Below, piece by piece: positions 8,893 to 17,034 of a stretch of DNA of 64,000 bases (its first letter is position 1; each line of letters opens with the position of its first letter). Source of the stretch: Pseudoalteromonas ruthenica (lineage in GTDB: Bacteria; Pseudomonadota; Gammaproteobacteria; Enterobacterales; Alteromonadaceae); assembly GCF_008808095.1 (NCBI RefSeq), contig NZ_CP023397.1:372001-436000 (forward strand). The letters run 5' to 3'. Under the pieces are notes generated by a model. The model was not told the origin of the DNA. It did not search any database and saw only the letters and a list, made by a program, of their open reading frames with translations. A program made the position numbers and the translations under genes.

Positions 8893-9764
8893 TCGATTCA
8901 AAGAGTTAAAATTTATTGCGTGAATAAAAGTCAGTTATCACTAAGGGTATAATCTGCAAGCCTATTGTCAGCTTCTTCAACAGTCGGTATGTTCTAAGGT
9001 ATATTGACTGAGAATGTTTTCTGGCGGCATATCAGGTCAGTAAGGCAAATGAAAATCTTTATACTAAGTCAATGATGGCGTAGTTACTAAGAAGATTTAG
9101 TGAGAAAATTCTGAATTTTAGGGGGCACTAAAAAGTGAACAATAACCCTGAGTCACTCATATTTTATTAGGAGTTTTAGATGAGGGTGAGTGAAATTTAC
9201 TCCCTTTTACTCGTTTTTTTATTAGTGGCGACAACGAAAAGCTTTGCCAATAATAACGCAATACTGCGAGTGCTAGACGAAGATGTGAAAGCGAAAATTG
9301 TACTTTTATCTGCCAAGATTACAAAGTGCAAACAGCAAGCTCAATCATCACCTGTGGTGCTTGAAACTAACGTCTTTAAAAAGTTAAAGGTCAAGAGAGA
9401 AGATCTTTTAAAAGCACTCTACTACTTAAACATACGAAATAAGAACCATTGTGAAGGTGGCCTTCGAGAGTCGCTTGCGTATGCTATTGGCCAATTAGCT
9501 TATACGCGCAACGAATTAGGGCTGGCTGTTTCAGATTATTCTAAAGCAAGCGCTGAGCTTTTATATGAATCTACAAACTTCTTAAAAGTGAGGGCTCACT
9601 ATGAAAGTCAAAGCAAACCTTTTCGAGATGAATTAGAAAAGCAAATAGGTACCACCGTTTTTGATTTCAATTCTCTTTTAGAGACCCTGAATACAGATGA
9701 ATGGTAATTCTTGGAAGCGCAATTTCACATTGCTGATATAAACAGCAATAGATAATTATCCTGC
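8893..9764. repeat. Tandem duplication, copy 2 (about 870 bp)
   Basis: Second copy of the block at 7966-8838, again including the upstream region, the gene and the 3' flank up to ATTATCCTGCG. Both reading frames are intact, so both copies are probably under selection or the event is recent. Confidence 0.93.
9180..9707 (+). CDS. Secreted helical protein, duplicated copy 2, unknown function
   Basis: 175 aa, same signal peptide, same TAGGAG ribosome site and same C terminus as the gene at 8254. Changes cluster in the first half: ILRVLDED for ILKLLDED, SPVVLET for SSLVLET, KLKVKRED for KFKVNRED, and NHCEGG for NLCEDG. Both Cys are kept. Function is unknown. Such patchy change between tandem copies is typical of small families that adapt to varying partners. 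Confidence 0.8.
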   Translation: MRVSEIYSLLLVFLLVATTKSFANNNAILRVLDEDVKAKIVLLSAKITKCKQQAQSSPVVLETNVFKKLKVKREDLLKALYYLNIRNKNHCEGGLRESLAYAIGQLAYTRNELGLAVSDYSKASAELLYESTNFLKVRAHYESQSKPFRDELEKQIGTTVFDFNSLLETLNTDEW

Positions 9765-9879
9765 GTCACGAAGTGGTGAGCAAAAAGAGTTTTATTTGGA
9801 TTAGTTCGATTTTCAAGGCCCCTAAACCTGTGTCGGCAATTCTATAGCCCTTTGTAATGGTCGCCATAGGTATCTATAA

Positions 9880-10224
9880 CTAGTATGGGTCGAAGTAGGC
9901 GATCAACACTACAGTGATACCAAAGCCGATAGCAGAGAATAAATAGACGCCAGCCAGTATTTTATCTATTATTCTGGCATATTTTGGTACTAGATGACCA
10001 TCGAAAAGTGGTGTGGGAATTCGCCCTCGTTTGAAAAAAATAGCGCACACATAAAATGGCCCGCTTCCCCCCAGCCCTTTATCCCAACTGGGAGGGTAGA
10101 CGCCATCAGATTTCATGCATTTATTTATGTAAGCAACAGAAACACGCTGAAATATAACCGTCATAAGCATGGACAGCGGCACAAAAATTATAAACAATAA
10201 GTTTATTAAAGCTTCAATTTTCAT
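9880..10224 (-). CDS. Small membrane protein, candidate immunity protein copy 3
   Basis: 114 aa with one N-terminal membrane helix (about 5-30), a hydrophilic middle with PPSWDKGLGGSG and FKRGRIPTPLFDGHLVPKYARIIDK, and a C-terminal helix (about 88-112). It is a clear paralogue of the proteins at 10405 and 10946, and all three follow the putative effector at 11287-12315 on the same strand. Families of small two-helix membrane proteins behind membrane-acting toxins are usually immunity proteins that block the toxin in the inner membrane. This is the most diverged copy. Its role is inferred from context only. Confidence 0.68.
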   Translation of the reverse strand: MKIEALINLLFIIFVPLSMLMTVIFQRVSVAYINKCMKSDGVYPPSWDKGLGGSGPFYVCAIFFKRGRIPTPLFDGHLVPKYARIIDKILAGVYLFSAIGFGITVVLIAYFDPY

Positions 10225-10404
10225 AAATCACCGATGTTAAAGCGTGCTTAGATGATAATCGCACTCCCTTGAACTTTATTGGTAAGCGCACAGAAAAAAC
10301 TTGTTTGTTATATACGAATATTTCAACTGGGAATGGATGAGTAATTTTTAACAATCAATTGCTGCGTTTATAAAAAGCATTTTTCTGCTCATATCGACAG
10401 CAAG

Positions 10405-10725
10405 CTACTGATAAACGTCGAAATAGGCAGCCAATATCAACGCGATGCCAAAACCCAACGTGGAAAAAAGATAGATACATGCCAGCACTTTATCTACAGT
10501 TCTAGCATATTTGGGAACGAGTCGACCATCAAACATAAATGTTGGGCCACGCCAGCGCTTGAAAAAATAGCCATAACATATATCCCAGCTCGGTGGCAGC
10601 ACCCCTTCAGACTCCATACCTTTGCTAATATAAGCGGCAGAGACCCGATGGAATAGTGCCGTCATCAATAAAAACAGCGGCATAAAAACTATAAACATTA
10701 AATGTACAAAACCTTCAATACTCAT
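10405..10725 (-). CDS. Small membrane protein, candidate immunity protein copy 2
   Basis: 106 aa, same plan as its neighbours: N-terminal helix (FVHLMFIVFMPLFLLMTALF), PPSWDI, FKRWRGPTFMFDGRLVPKYARTVDKVL and C-terminal helix (LYLFSTLGFGIALILAAYF). It lacks about seven residues after PPSWD compared with the copies at 9880 and 10946. It is separated by about 220 bp from the first copy, so it may have its own promoter. No known domain is recognised. Confidence 0.68.
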   Translation of the reverse strand: MSIEGFVHLMFIVFMPLFLLMTALFHRVSAAYISKGMESEGVLPPSWDICYGYFFKRWRGPTFMFDGRLVPKYARTVDKVLACIYLFSTLGFGIALILAAYFDVYQ

Positions 10726-10945
10726 TAGTGATGCTTTAATCAGGTTTCCAAAGTTCTAAGTTAATATACACTTTGATGTGTATTGTATCCTTATTCGAAA
10801 AAGATAAGGTTGAATTGGATTATCAGCTCACATATCCTGCTAACAGGAACTGTACAGCATAAGGGCGAAAAGAAAATTTATCGGTCTCAAGGGTAACAAA
10901 AAAAATCATTCTTAAAAAGCCAGCCATATTGAGTACGGCTAGTTA

Positions 10946-11287
10946 CTAGTGGTCAAAATAAGCTGCTAAGATTAGAGTGGCACTAACACCAATGACAGAA
11001 AATAAATAGATAGCGGCTAGTACTTTGTCAATAGTTCTGGCGTATTTGGGAACAAGTCGGCCATCAAACATAAACGTTGGGCCACGCCAGCGCCTGAAGA
11101 AAATGGCCATGGCATAGCAGGGAGCACTAGCACCCAGCCCTTTATCCCAGCTCGGTGGCGGCACCCCTTCAGACTCCATGCCTTTGCTAATATGAGCCGC
11201 CGAGACGCGCTGAAATACAACCATCATTAGCAAAAATAGTGGCATAAAGATGATGAGCATCAAGTTTATAATACCCTCTATGGTCAT
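10946..11287 (-). CDS. Small membrane protein, candidate immunity protein copy 1 (coupled to effector)
   Basis: 113 aa, two predicted membrane helices (about 5-28 and 88-110), with PPSWDKGLGAS and WRGPTFMFDGRLVPKYARTIDKVL between them. Its ATG overlaps the stop codon of the upstream effector gene in a TAATG junction, so translation is coupled. Coupled toxin-then-immunity order is the standard layout of contact-dependent and type VI effector cassettes. It is the cognate immunity candidate; the two paralogues further downstream would be extra or older specificities. Confidence 0.72.
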   Translation of the reverse strand: MTIEGIINLMLIIFMPLFLLMMVVFQRVSAAHISKGMESEGVPPPSWDKGLGASAPCYAMAIFFRRWRGPTFMFDGRLVPKYARTIDKVLAAIYLFSVIGVSATLILAAYFDH

Positions 11288-12315
11288 TAGAAGTTGACTC
11301 CAGATGGCATTTTTCTATCGTATACATGCTCGCTTAGTTTTTTCCCATATTTGTTGCCAAGCACTGAAGCTTGAAAACCTAAGTACAATCCGATGCCAAG
11401 AGCAATAACCCACCCATACGGCGTCAACATTAAAGTTGCAGATAAAGTATTTGTAACCACAGTGGCTATACCAATTCCGAACGCAGTGGAAACACCAAAA
11501 GCGGTCATTTCGGTGGCTAGAGTTCTATGCCAGTCCTTACCATTTTCATAGTCTTCATAGACCTTGTTAGCTCTCAACCCCCCATCTAGCAATATCATCG
11601 TATTGCCTAGCCATTTAGCAGACTGCTCCAGCCTTTTAATTTTTTGGAACTCTTTTGTGGTCTTAATATTGAGGTTTGCTGAGTGCCTAGTGCTTTTCGC
11701 AATGTTGATTCCCCGGTTGGGGTTTGACCAAATAGTGCCACGCTTGCTTGCTTTATTTATATTCATAAAACGCTGTAATTCAGCTCTGAACGTTGTCTGT
11801 AGCTCCTTATAAATAGAGAAAGCTTTTTGTTCTAGCGCAACAACATGATACTTCGGTACCCCGGACTTATGAGCCCTGCGTATTTCTTTTAATGATTCGG
11901 AGTACTTGTTTGCCAGCTTCACAAAGTTGCTGCTTCTTGCTTCGACTGAAGTTGCCCCGGAACCTAAAATTCCATGGCTATTTTGTTTCATATAAGGCAC
12001 TAATATTTCTGATTGGAAATCTGACAGAGCTGTAAGCAGATCGCTGTTATAGTCGCGGAGCATAGCAGCAATGTTACGGCGGGATTGGGCCGGTAGCATC
12101 GACAGTTCTCGGAAAATAGCCTGTTGTTGTCCGCTTGGAGGAGGAAGAGGACCTGAGTAATCAGAGCGAACTATATAAGGAGTGCCTGAGGTTATTATTT
12201 CAGTAGATTTGAGATGCGAGTTATCACTTTCAAACGCTTTATTACCCTTTCCTTCTTTACACTTCACTACTTCTTTAGTCACAGGGTCGAAGCAGATCAC
12301 AATTTCTAGAGCCAT
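11287..12315 (-). CDS. Candidate membrane-acting (pore-type) toxin/effector
   Basis: 342 aa from ATG 12315, chosen because GGAAGGA lies 6 bp before it; an in-frame start at 12339 has none. The N-terminal 60 residues are polar (ICFDPVTKEVVKCKEGKGNK) and end in a Pro-rich linker (GPLPPPSGQQQ). The middle (65-235) is helical and charged. The C-terminal part (about 271-317) is a Gly/Ala/Thr-rich hydrophobic hairpin broken at LTPYGW, like the hairpins of colicin-type pore formers and some type VI effectors. There is no signal peptide. Coupled two-helix membrane proteins follow. A toxin role is inferred from this layout; no named family was recognised, and no VgrG, PAAR or Rhs gene is in the window. 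Confidence 0.62.
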   Translation of the reverse strand: MALEIVICFDPVTKEVVKCKEGKGNKAFESDNSHLKSTEIITSGTPYIVRSDYSGPLPPPSGQQQAIFRELSMLPAQSRRNIAAMLRDYNSDLLTALSDFQSEILVPYMKQNSHGILGSGATSVEARSSNFVKLANKYSESLKEIRRAHKSGVPKYHVVALEQKAFSIYKELQTTFRAELQRFMNINKASKRGTIWSNPNRGINIAKSTRHSANLNIKTTKEFQKIKRLEQSAKWLGNTMILLDGGLRANKVYEDYENGKDWHRTLATEMTAFGVSTAFGIGIATVVTNTLSATLMLTPYGWVIALGIGLYLGFQASVLGNKYGKKLSEHVYDRKMPSGVNF

Positions 12316-12499
12316 GGTAAATCCTTCCCATTCTATCAAGTCCGTTTTTATGAGGTGCTACCTCTTTAAGAGAGTAATTATAGTACCTGAGCCTATTAGT
12401 GTGCAAGCACTATAACTTTCTCGCAATTAGAGAAAGGTCTCCAATAACGATGCACTATTAAAAAGAGTGACCTGCTGAGCTGATTCGTAATTTGTTACT

Positions 12500-12631
12500 T
12501 CATAAATAGGCACCACCAGACTCCATGCCTTTAATAACATGAGATGTGGGCCATATCCGAAATATAACCACCATAAGTACCGAAAGCTTCATAAAAACAA
12601 TGAGAATCAAATTTATAGACGCGTCAACAAT
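12500..12631 (-). pseudogene. Decayed fourth copy of the immunity-like membrane protein
   Basis: Reading the minus strand gives INLILIVFMKLSVLMVVIF followed by HVIKGMESGGAYL and a stop, which aligns with the first 40 residues of the copy at 10946 (INLMLIIFMPLFLLMMVVF and HISKGMESEG). The start codon is lost and the protein stops before the PPSWDK segment. It lies upstream of the effector, so the array once extended on both sides or the effector was inserted into an older array. Confidence 0.75.
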
Positions 12632-12803
12632 AAGGTTATTTCTGTGAGTTCCCAGTTATGAACCATGAAGACAGTTATTATATTTCCTTACAATAGCGCT
12701 TTGCTAGCCGGCTAACACCAAAAGTTAAATAGCTTTGACTTGGATTTGATTTATAAATAAGGCAAGCTTGTACCAATATCAAAACAAAACATGGAGTGTT
12801 TAA

Positions 12804-15581
12804 ATGAAACTAAAACACAGTTTATTAATCTCGGCCATTACTCTCGCACTTGCCGCTTGTGGCAGCTCATCAGACAATGACGAAAAGCCTTTAGATAAGA
12901 CCCCTGACGGTCTTACATTTCCAACGGTCGATGGCGCACCTCTAAATGAGTGGGTTGAATCAGAACCTGTTTCAATTAAAGGTATTGATGAGAGTGTATC
13001 AGTCTCAATTGAAAATGGTGAATATAGTATTGATGGAGGCGAATATACCACAGCAAATGGCACCATTGCTGCAGGAGAAACGCTACAAGTCAGAGTGAAA
13101 ACCCCAACCTCAAGGACCACATTGGTCGAAGCTACAGTTACTGTAGGAGAAAGCGTTGTCAGCTTTAAAGCAAAGACTGCATCACAAATAGCGTTTATGG
13201 GCTGGGATGTTAATTATGGAAATGAGCCGCGTATTTCCAACTTAGCTATGAATAATGCTTCCTTAGTTGTGGATGTAAATACTCAAGAGGCTGATGCTTT
13301 AGAGGGTGAAAAAATCAAGTCTTTGGTAAAAACTTCAGACGAGTTGTTTTTTTGTCGTGGAGATGTTGGTGCAAACTACTCTGATACACTTTATGTCTAC
13401 AACTACGTAACAGAGAATACGTCACATTTAGGTACACTCTCTGCACTTACCAAAGAGGATAGTCAGTGTATTGAGCAGTTTGAATTAGAAAACCGCCTCT
13501 ATGTTATTACCGAAAATGCAAGTAAAGAGCGTTATTTATGGGAGATAGATAGAAACAAGGAAGGCAAGTTAACCAAAGTTAGATCTTATCCTAAAAATGA
13601 GGTCCAAAAAGACTATGGCACAGGGACCAATGACACTTTTGAGGTTGTTAGATATGGCAAGTTGCTCTTAAAAATAGCAAACATCAATATGGGGTCATAC
13701 ATAGCAACTCGCTACACGGTCGAGTCTTTGCTAGAGAGTGATAGACCTGCCCAGAATTTTAGAACTCACGAGTTTTTAGGGGAAAAAGAAGGACTACTTT
13801 ATTTCAGGAGTTCGAATCAGTACTGGCGTACAGATGGAACTGAAAGTGGAACATTCGAAATTTCCGAAGAACAATATGATGTTTTATTCAACAGGGAGAA
13901 TGAAGACTATTACGTTGACCAAGGCTCGTTTTTATGCAGAACAGATAAGGTCGACTTTTACTCAGTGGAACAGTTCCCTAACCATGACTTCTATTCTTAC
14001 GATAGAGAAACGGGTGCCAACGAACGCCTTTTAACTCAGGTGAAAGAAGATAGTGTTAAATGTCACGATGATTATGCAGTCGTTATTCAGCCTGTAGATA
14101 ATGGTGAATATTTATGGCGCTCTGGGGGAGTGGCAGAAAACACCTTTACCCTGAAGGAAGCCGCATCAGGGGATCTTGAGATCTTCCAAACGATCAATAC
14201 TTTTTATATTCGCCATGACAGTGACCTTTATTTTATCAGTGAATCTGGTGAGCATGCGGACCAAGTTGCTGTGCAACAGACAATAAAAGATGTTTTTGTC
14301 CAAGACAATACACTCTTTTACAATGGTTACACTGATACTGAAGGCACTGAACTTTGGGCTGCTAATGGCTTGGATATTAGCCAACTTACCGCCGATTCTT
14401 TTGCCCCCTCAAGTACTACAGGAACACAAAGCTTCGACTATCAATCTACAGCTCTACTTGGCGACCACACCATGATTGCCTTGGACAATGAAAGTGTTTA
14501 CGCGATCGATATGAATGCTAATGGAGACGTTTATAAATTTAATGTTAACGGAGATGAACAAAGTACCTTTCAAAGAAAATCCATAAGTTTCACCAACGAA
14601 ATCACTAAGACACAAAAGTATGGGTATTTTGAGTCTTGGGTGGATACGTCGATGGGAGCTAAAGAGTTTCAATACTACCGTACTGATGGTGTAGAGACTG
14701 AGTTAGTTGGTGATGCGACATTTATAACGTCAAGCATAGCCGCAATCAGTGATACCTTCCTTAAGTTAGATAGTCGAGGCGGTGATTTTAATTTATACGA
14801 TGACTCTAAACCTTTGAGTGAGTTTGTATCAGGTCAGGTCCCCCAAGTAACATCAGGCGAAGAGTTTCAGCGCAGTATCAATGATATTATAGGTACAACA
14901 AATGATTTCTTTTATGTCCGCAAGAAGCTTTTGATAGACATAGGCAACGAAGCGGCAGGAGGAGAGCAGCATTTGTATCGTATTGGCACTGATGGTTCAA
15001 TGGAGAGTATTTATAGTGAAGAAAACTTAGCTTTCGGAGAGGTTCGATTCCTTTTGAGTGGTGATGGCAGTGCATACTTCTTGAACCCATCCGAAAGTGT
15101 TAGTGAGGTGCTGGTTTATAAAGAAGAATCTAACTCAACTGAGGTACTTTTCAGTTTAGATGGTAGTTTTAATGCTGACGATCTGCTCTTTTATGAAGTT
15201 GACTCTCAGGTTTATATGTTAGTTTCAGGAGGCAGTGACTCCGCAGGCTTGTATACCTTTAGCTCTCAAGATGAGACGCTAACGCGGATATCAGAACAAG
15301 GCCTGCTCCTTGGTATGGTCGCTAATGATGAAAATATCTACGTCCTTGGTGAATCAGGTATATGGCTTCTGGAGAATGATTCTTTGCAGTTGCTTATTGA
15401 TGAATCGGTAATACCTGATAGCAACTTCATTGTTACAAGTAATGCCAATACTGCGGTTGTAGACAATAAGCTACTATTTGAAGCAAACCATAAATTATGG
15501 ATTTCAGATGGCACATTAGAGGGAACTCAAATGTTAAATGACAATTACGTCGTAAACAGTTCAATTCATACGTTGCGATAA
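12804..15581 (+). CDS. Large surface/periplasmic lipoprotein with ELWxxDGT-type propeller repeats
   Basis: 925 aa. The signal sequence ends in lipobox LAAC (Cys19), followed by a Ser/Asp/Lys-rich linker GSSSDNDEKPLDKT. A small beta-sandwich-like part follows to about residue 125, then repeated beta-strand blades. Short motifs recur: YWRTDGTESGTFE, ELWAANGLDIS, YRTDGVETEL, YRIGTDGSME and LWISDGTLEGTQ. These are typical of bacterial ELWxTDGT or hyalin-like propellers, which are usually structural or binding modules. No catalytic motif is seen. The region is AT-rich like the toxin block just before it. The ribosome site is weak (GGAG 9 bp before the ATG). Function is unknown. Confidence 0.75.
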   Translation: MKLKHSLLISAITLALAACGSSSDNDEKPLDKTPDGLTFPTVDGAPLNEWVESEPVSIKGIDESVSVSIENGEYSIDGGEYTTANGTIAAGETLQVRVKTPTSRTTLVEATVTVGESVVSFKAKTASQIAFMGWDVNYGNEPRISNLAMNNASLVVDVNTQEADALEGEKIKSLVKTSDELFFCRGDVGANYSDTLYVYNYVTENTSHLGTLSALTKEDSQCIEQFELENRLYVITENASKERYLWEIDRNKEGKLTKVRSYPKNEVQKDYGTGTNDTFEVVRYGKLLLKIANINMGSYIATRYTVESLLESDRPAQNFRTHEFLGEKEGLLYFRSSNQYWRTDGTESGTFEISEEQYDVLFNRENEDYYVDQGSFLCRTDKVDFYSVEQFPNHDFYSYDRETGANERLLTQVKEDSVKCHDDYAVVIQPVDNGEYLWRSGGVAENTFTLKEAASGDLEIFQTINTFYIRHDSDLYFISESGEHADQVAVQQTIKDVFVQDNTLFYNGYTDTEGTELWAANGLDISQLTADSFAPSSTTGTQSFDYQSTALLGDHTMIALDNESVYAIDMNANGDVYKFNVNGDEQSTFQRKSISFTNEITKTQKYGYFESWVDTSMGAKEFQYYRTDGVETELVGDATFITSSIAAISDTFLKLDSRGGDFNLYDDSKPLSEFVSGQVPQVTSGEEFQRSINDIIGTTNDFFYVRKKLLIDIGNEAAGGEQHLYRIGTDGSMESIYSEENLAFGEVRFLLSGDGSAYFLNPSESVSEVLVYKEESNSTEVLFSLDGSFNADDLLFYEVDSQVYMLVSGGSDSAGLYTFSSQDETLTRISEQGLLLGMVANDENIYVLGESGIWLLENDSLQLLIDESVIPDSNFIVTSNANTAVVDNKLLFEANHKLWISDGTLEGTQMLNDNYVVNSSIHTLR

Positions 15582-15594
15582 TTGCTTACCATCA

Positions 15595-15624
15595 GAGAAA
15601 GCGTCTCGGTGTAGACGCTTTCTC
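15595..15624. terminator. Strong hairpin between convergent genes
   Basis: Perfect 12-bp stem GAGAAAGCGTCT / AGACGCTTTCTC with a 6-base loop, 14 bp past the lipoprotein stop. There is no proper T-tract on either side, so it may work as an RNA-stabilising hairpin or a weak terminator. Confidence 0.65.
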
Positions 15625-15713
15625 ATAAAACTAAATCCTCTAAGGGCGAGCGCCCAACCCATAAAGTGTGGTGAGCCTGACAGCACACCACCTCTTCGTT
15701 ATACTCTGAGTTG

Positions 15714-16940
15714 TTACAGACTCTTTTTCGGTGGCAGGACTACATTGGCGAAGATAAGCCCGGCGACCAGCGACATAAAAATCAAAAAGGTTTGTTGGCC
15801 GATGTGATCGGCATACACGAAGTCCTGTCCTTCAATTAGGGAGTTCAAGCCAATATAGGTTTTTGAACCCGGCACCAGTACGATTAGCCCTTGCATAGCC
15901 ACAATGGAAGCGGGGGCGTTGGCAATGCGATTAAATAGATTACTAAAAATGCCTACGGCTAGGGCACCGACAAAGGTGCCGAGGGTGTAATCTAAGTAGG
16001 CGGCGGAGCCAATGCTGGCACCATAGGCAATAAACCCCGAGGCGATAGACCACAGTGCATGTTTGGTTTTGGTGCGAAAAATAACTACCAAAGATAAGCA
16101 TAACAGTAAAATTGCGAGCCAGGCGGTCCATTTCGGCAGCGGTTGCGGGGCCACAAAGTCAGCCTGACCAAACAGCGCAAAGCCCAGGCCAATGCCGATA
16201 AAAGCACCAAAATACAGCTTAAACAGCAACATGAAAGAGTCCATAACCCGTGCCGTGCCCGATACCAGATGCCGTGCCGCCAGCTCGGCGAGCCCGAGCG
16301 CCAGGGCGAGACCGGGAATAAACACAATAATGCTGGAGAGCACCACCAAGCGGATATTGATGTAAGGGTCGAGGTAGACACTGACGGCGCAGGCGATAAG
16401 CGCCGAGACTACCGCCACTAAGGGCTCTAGCATGTGTGCCACGCGCTTTGAGCGCCCGGACCATAACACAAATAGATACACCACCAAGGTCAGCAATGCT
16501 GACCACAGCACATCGTTCCAGCTCGTGCCCATCAGCATAGCAAAGGCACCGCCGGTCATGGCAAAGGCACCTGCGGTGGTAAGTTTATTATAAGGCGCGG
16601 GCATCACGGCTATGTCGTCAAGGCGCTGATCAGCCTCACTAATGCTGAGCTCGCCATTAAGCAGCAAGTTTACCACTTCATCGGTATTGGCGAGGGAGCC
16701 AAGGTCGTGATCGCCGGGGTCGACGCGAGCAACATGAGTGTATTCATTCTCATGGCCTTCTGTCCAAATCACAAAGGTCACCGAGGTGGGCGACATTACA
16801 AACGAGGATTTGAGTTCCAAGTAGGTCGCCACCTCCATCAAATGCGCTTCTAGGCGGTAGGCTGGGGTGCCATACTTATGCAGCATTTTACCGAGCTTAA
16901 CGATAAATTTACGCTTTTCTTTAAATTGGGCGTCTTCCAC
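15714..16940 (-). CDS. Threonine/serine exporter family membrane protein (ThrE type)
   Basis: 408 aa, about ten hydrophobic helices. The N-terminal soluble region (KLGKMLHKYGTPAYRLEAHL, then SFVMSPTSVTFVIW and HVARVDPGDHDL) is the ThrE/YjjP domain, and the C-terminal half (from about 275) is the YjjB-like domain with the VLVPGSKTYIGL motif. In E. coli these parts are two proteins; here they are fused as in Corynebacterium ThrE. It would export L-Thr/L-Ser or related small molecules by proton exchange. It starts at GTG 16940 with a GAGGT box. Confidence 0.88.
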   Translation of the reverse strand: MEDAQFKEKRKFIVKLGKMLHKYGTPAYRLEAHLMEVATYLELKSSFVMSPTSVTFVIWTEGHENEYTHVARVDPGDHDLGSLANTDEVVNLLLNGELSISEADQRLDDIAVMPAPYNKLTTAGAFAMTGGAFAMLMGTSWNDVLWSALLTLVVYLFVLWSGRSKRVAHMLEPLVAVVSALIACAVSVYLDPYINIRLVVLSSIIVFIPGLALALGLAELAARHLVSGTARVMDSFMLLFKLYFGAFIGIGLGFALFGQADFVAPQPLPKWTAWLAILLLCLSLVVIFRTKTKHALWSIASGFIAYGASIGSAAYLDYTLGTFVGALAVGIFSNLFNRIANAPASIVAMQGLIVLVPGSKTYIGLNSLIEGQDFVYADHIGQQTFLIFMSLVAGLIFANVVLPPKKSL

Positions 16941-17034
16941 GCAGTGACCTCAAATCTTTAAAATAAAACAGCACCTTGCATTGCAGGCGCTCGCGCATTT
17001 TATTGATCTAAGGTTAACTGTCTACTGATTTCTA

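Noticed and set aside
10225..10945. attC-like sites between the immunity paralogues
   Set aside because: The spacers lack TAACAA/GTTA ends and paired arms; tandem duplication explains the array better.
16085..16506. Open frames of about 95 aa on both strands
   Set aside because: They are shadows of the ThrE gene and have composition typical of out-of-frame membrane-protein DNA.
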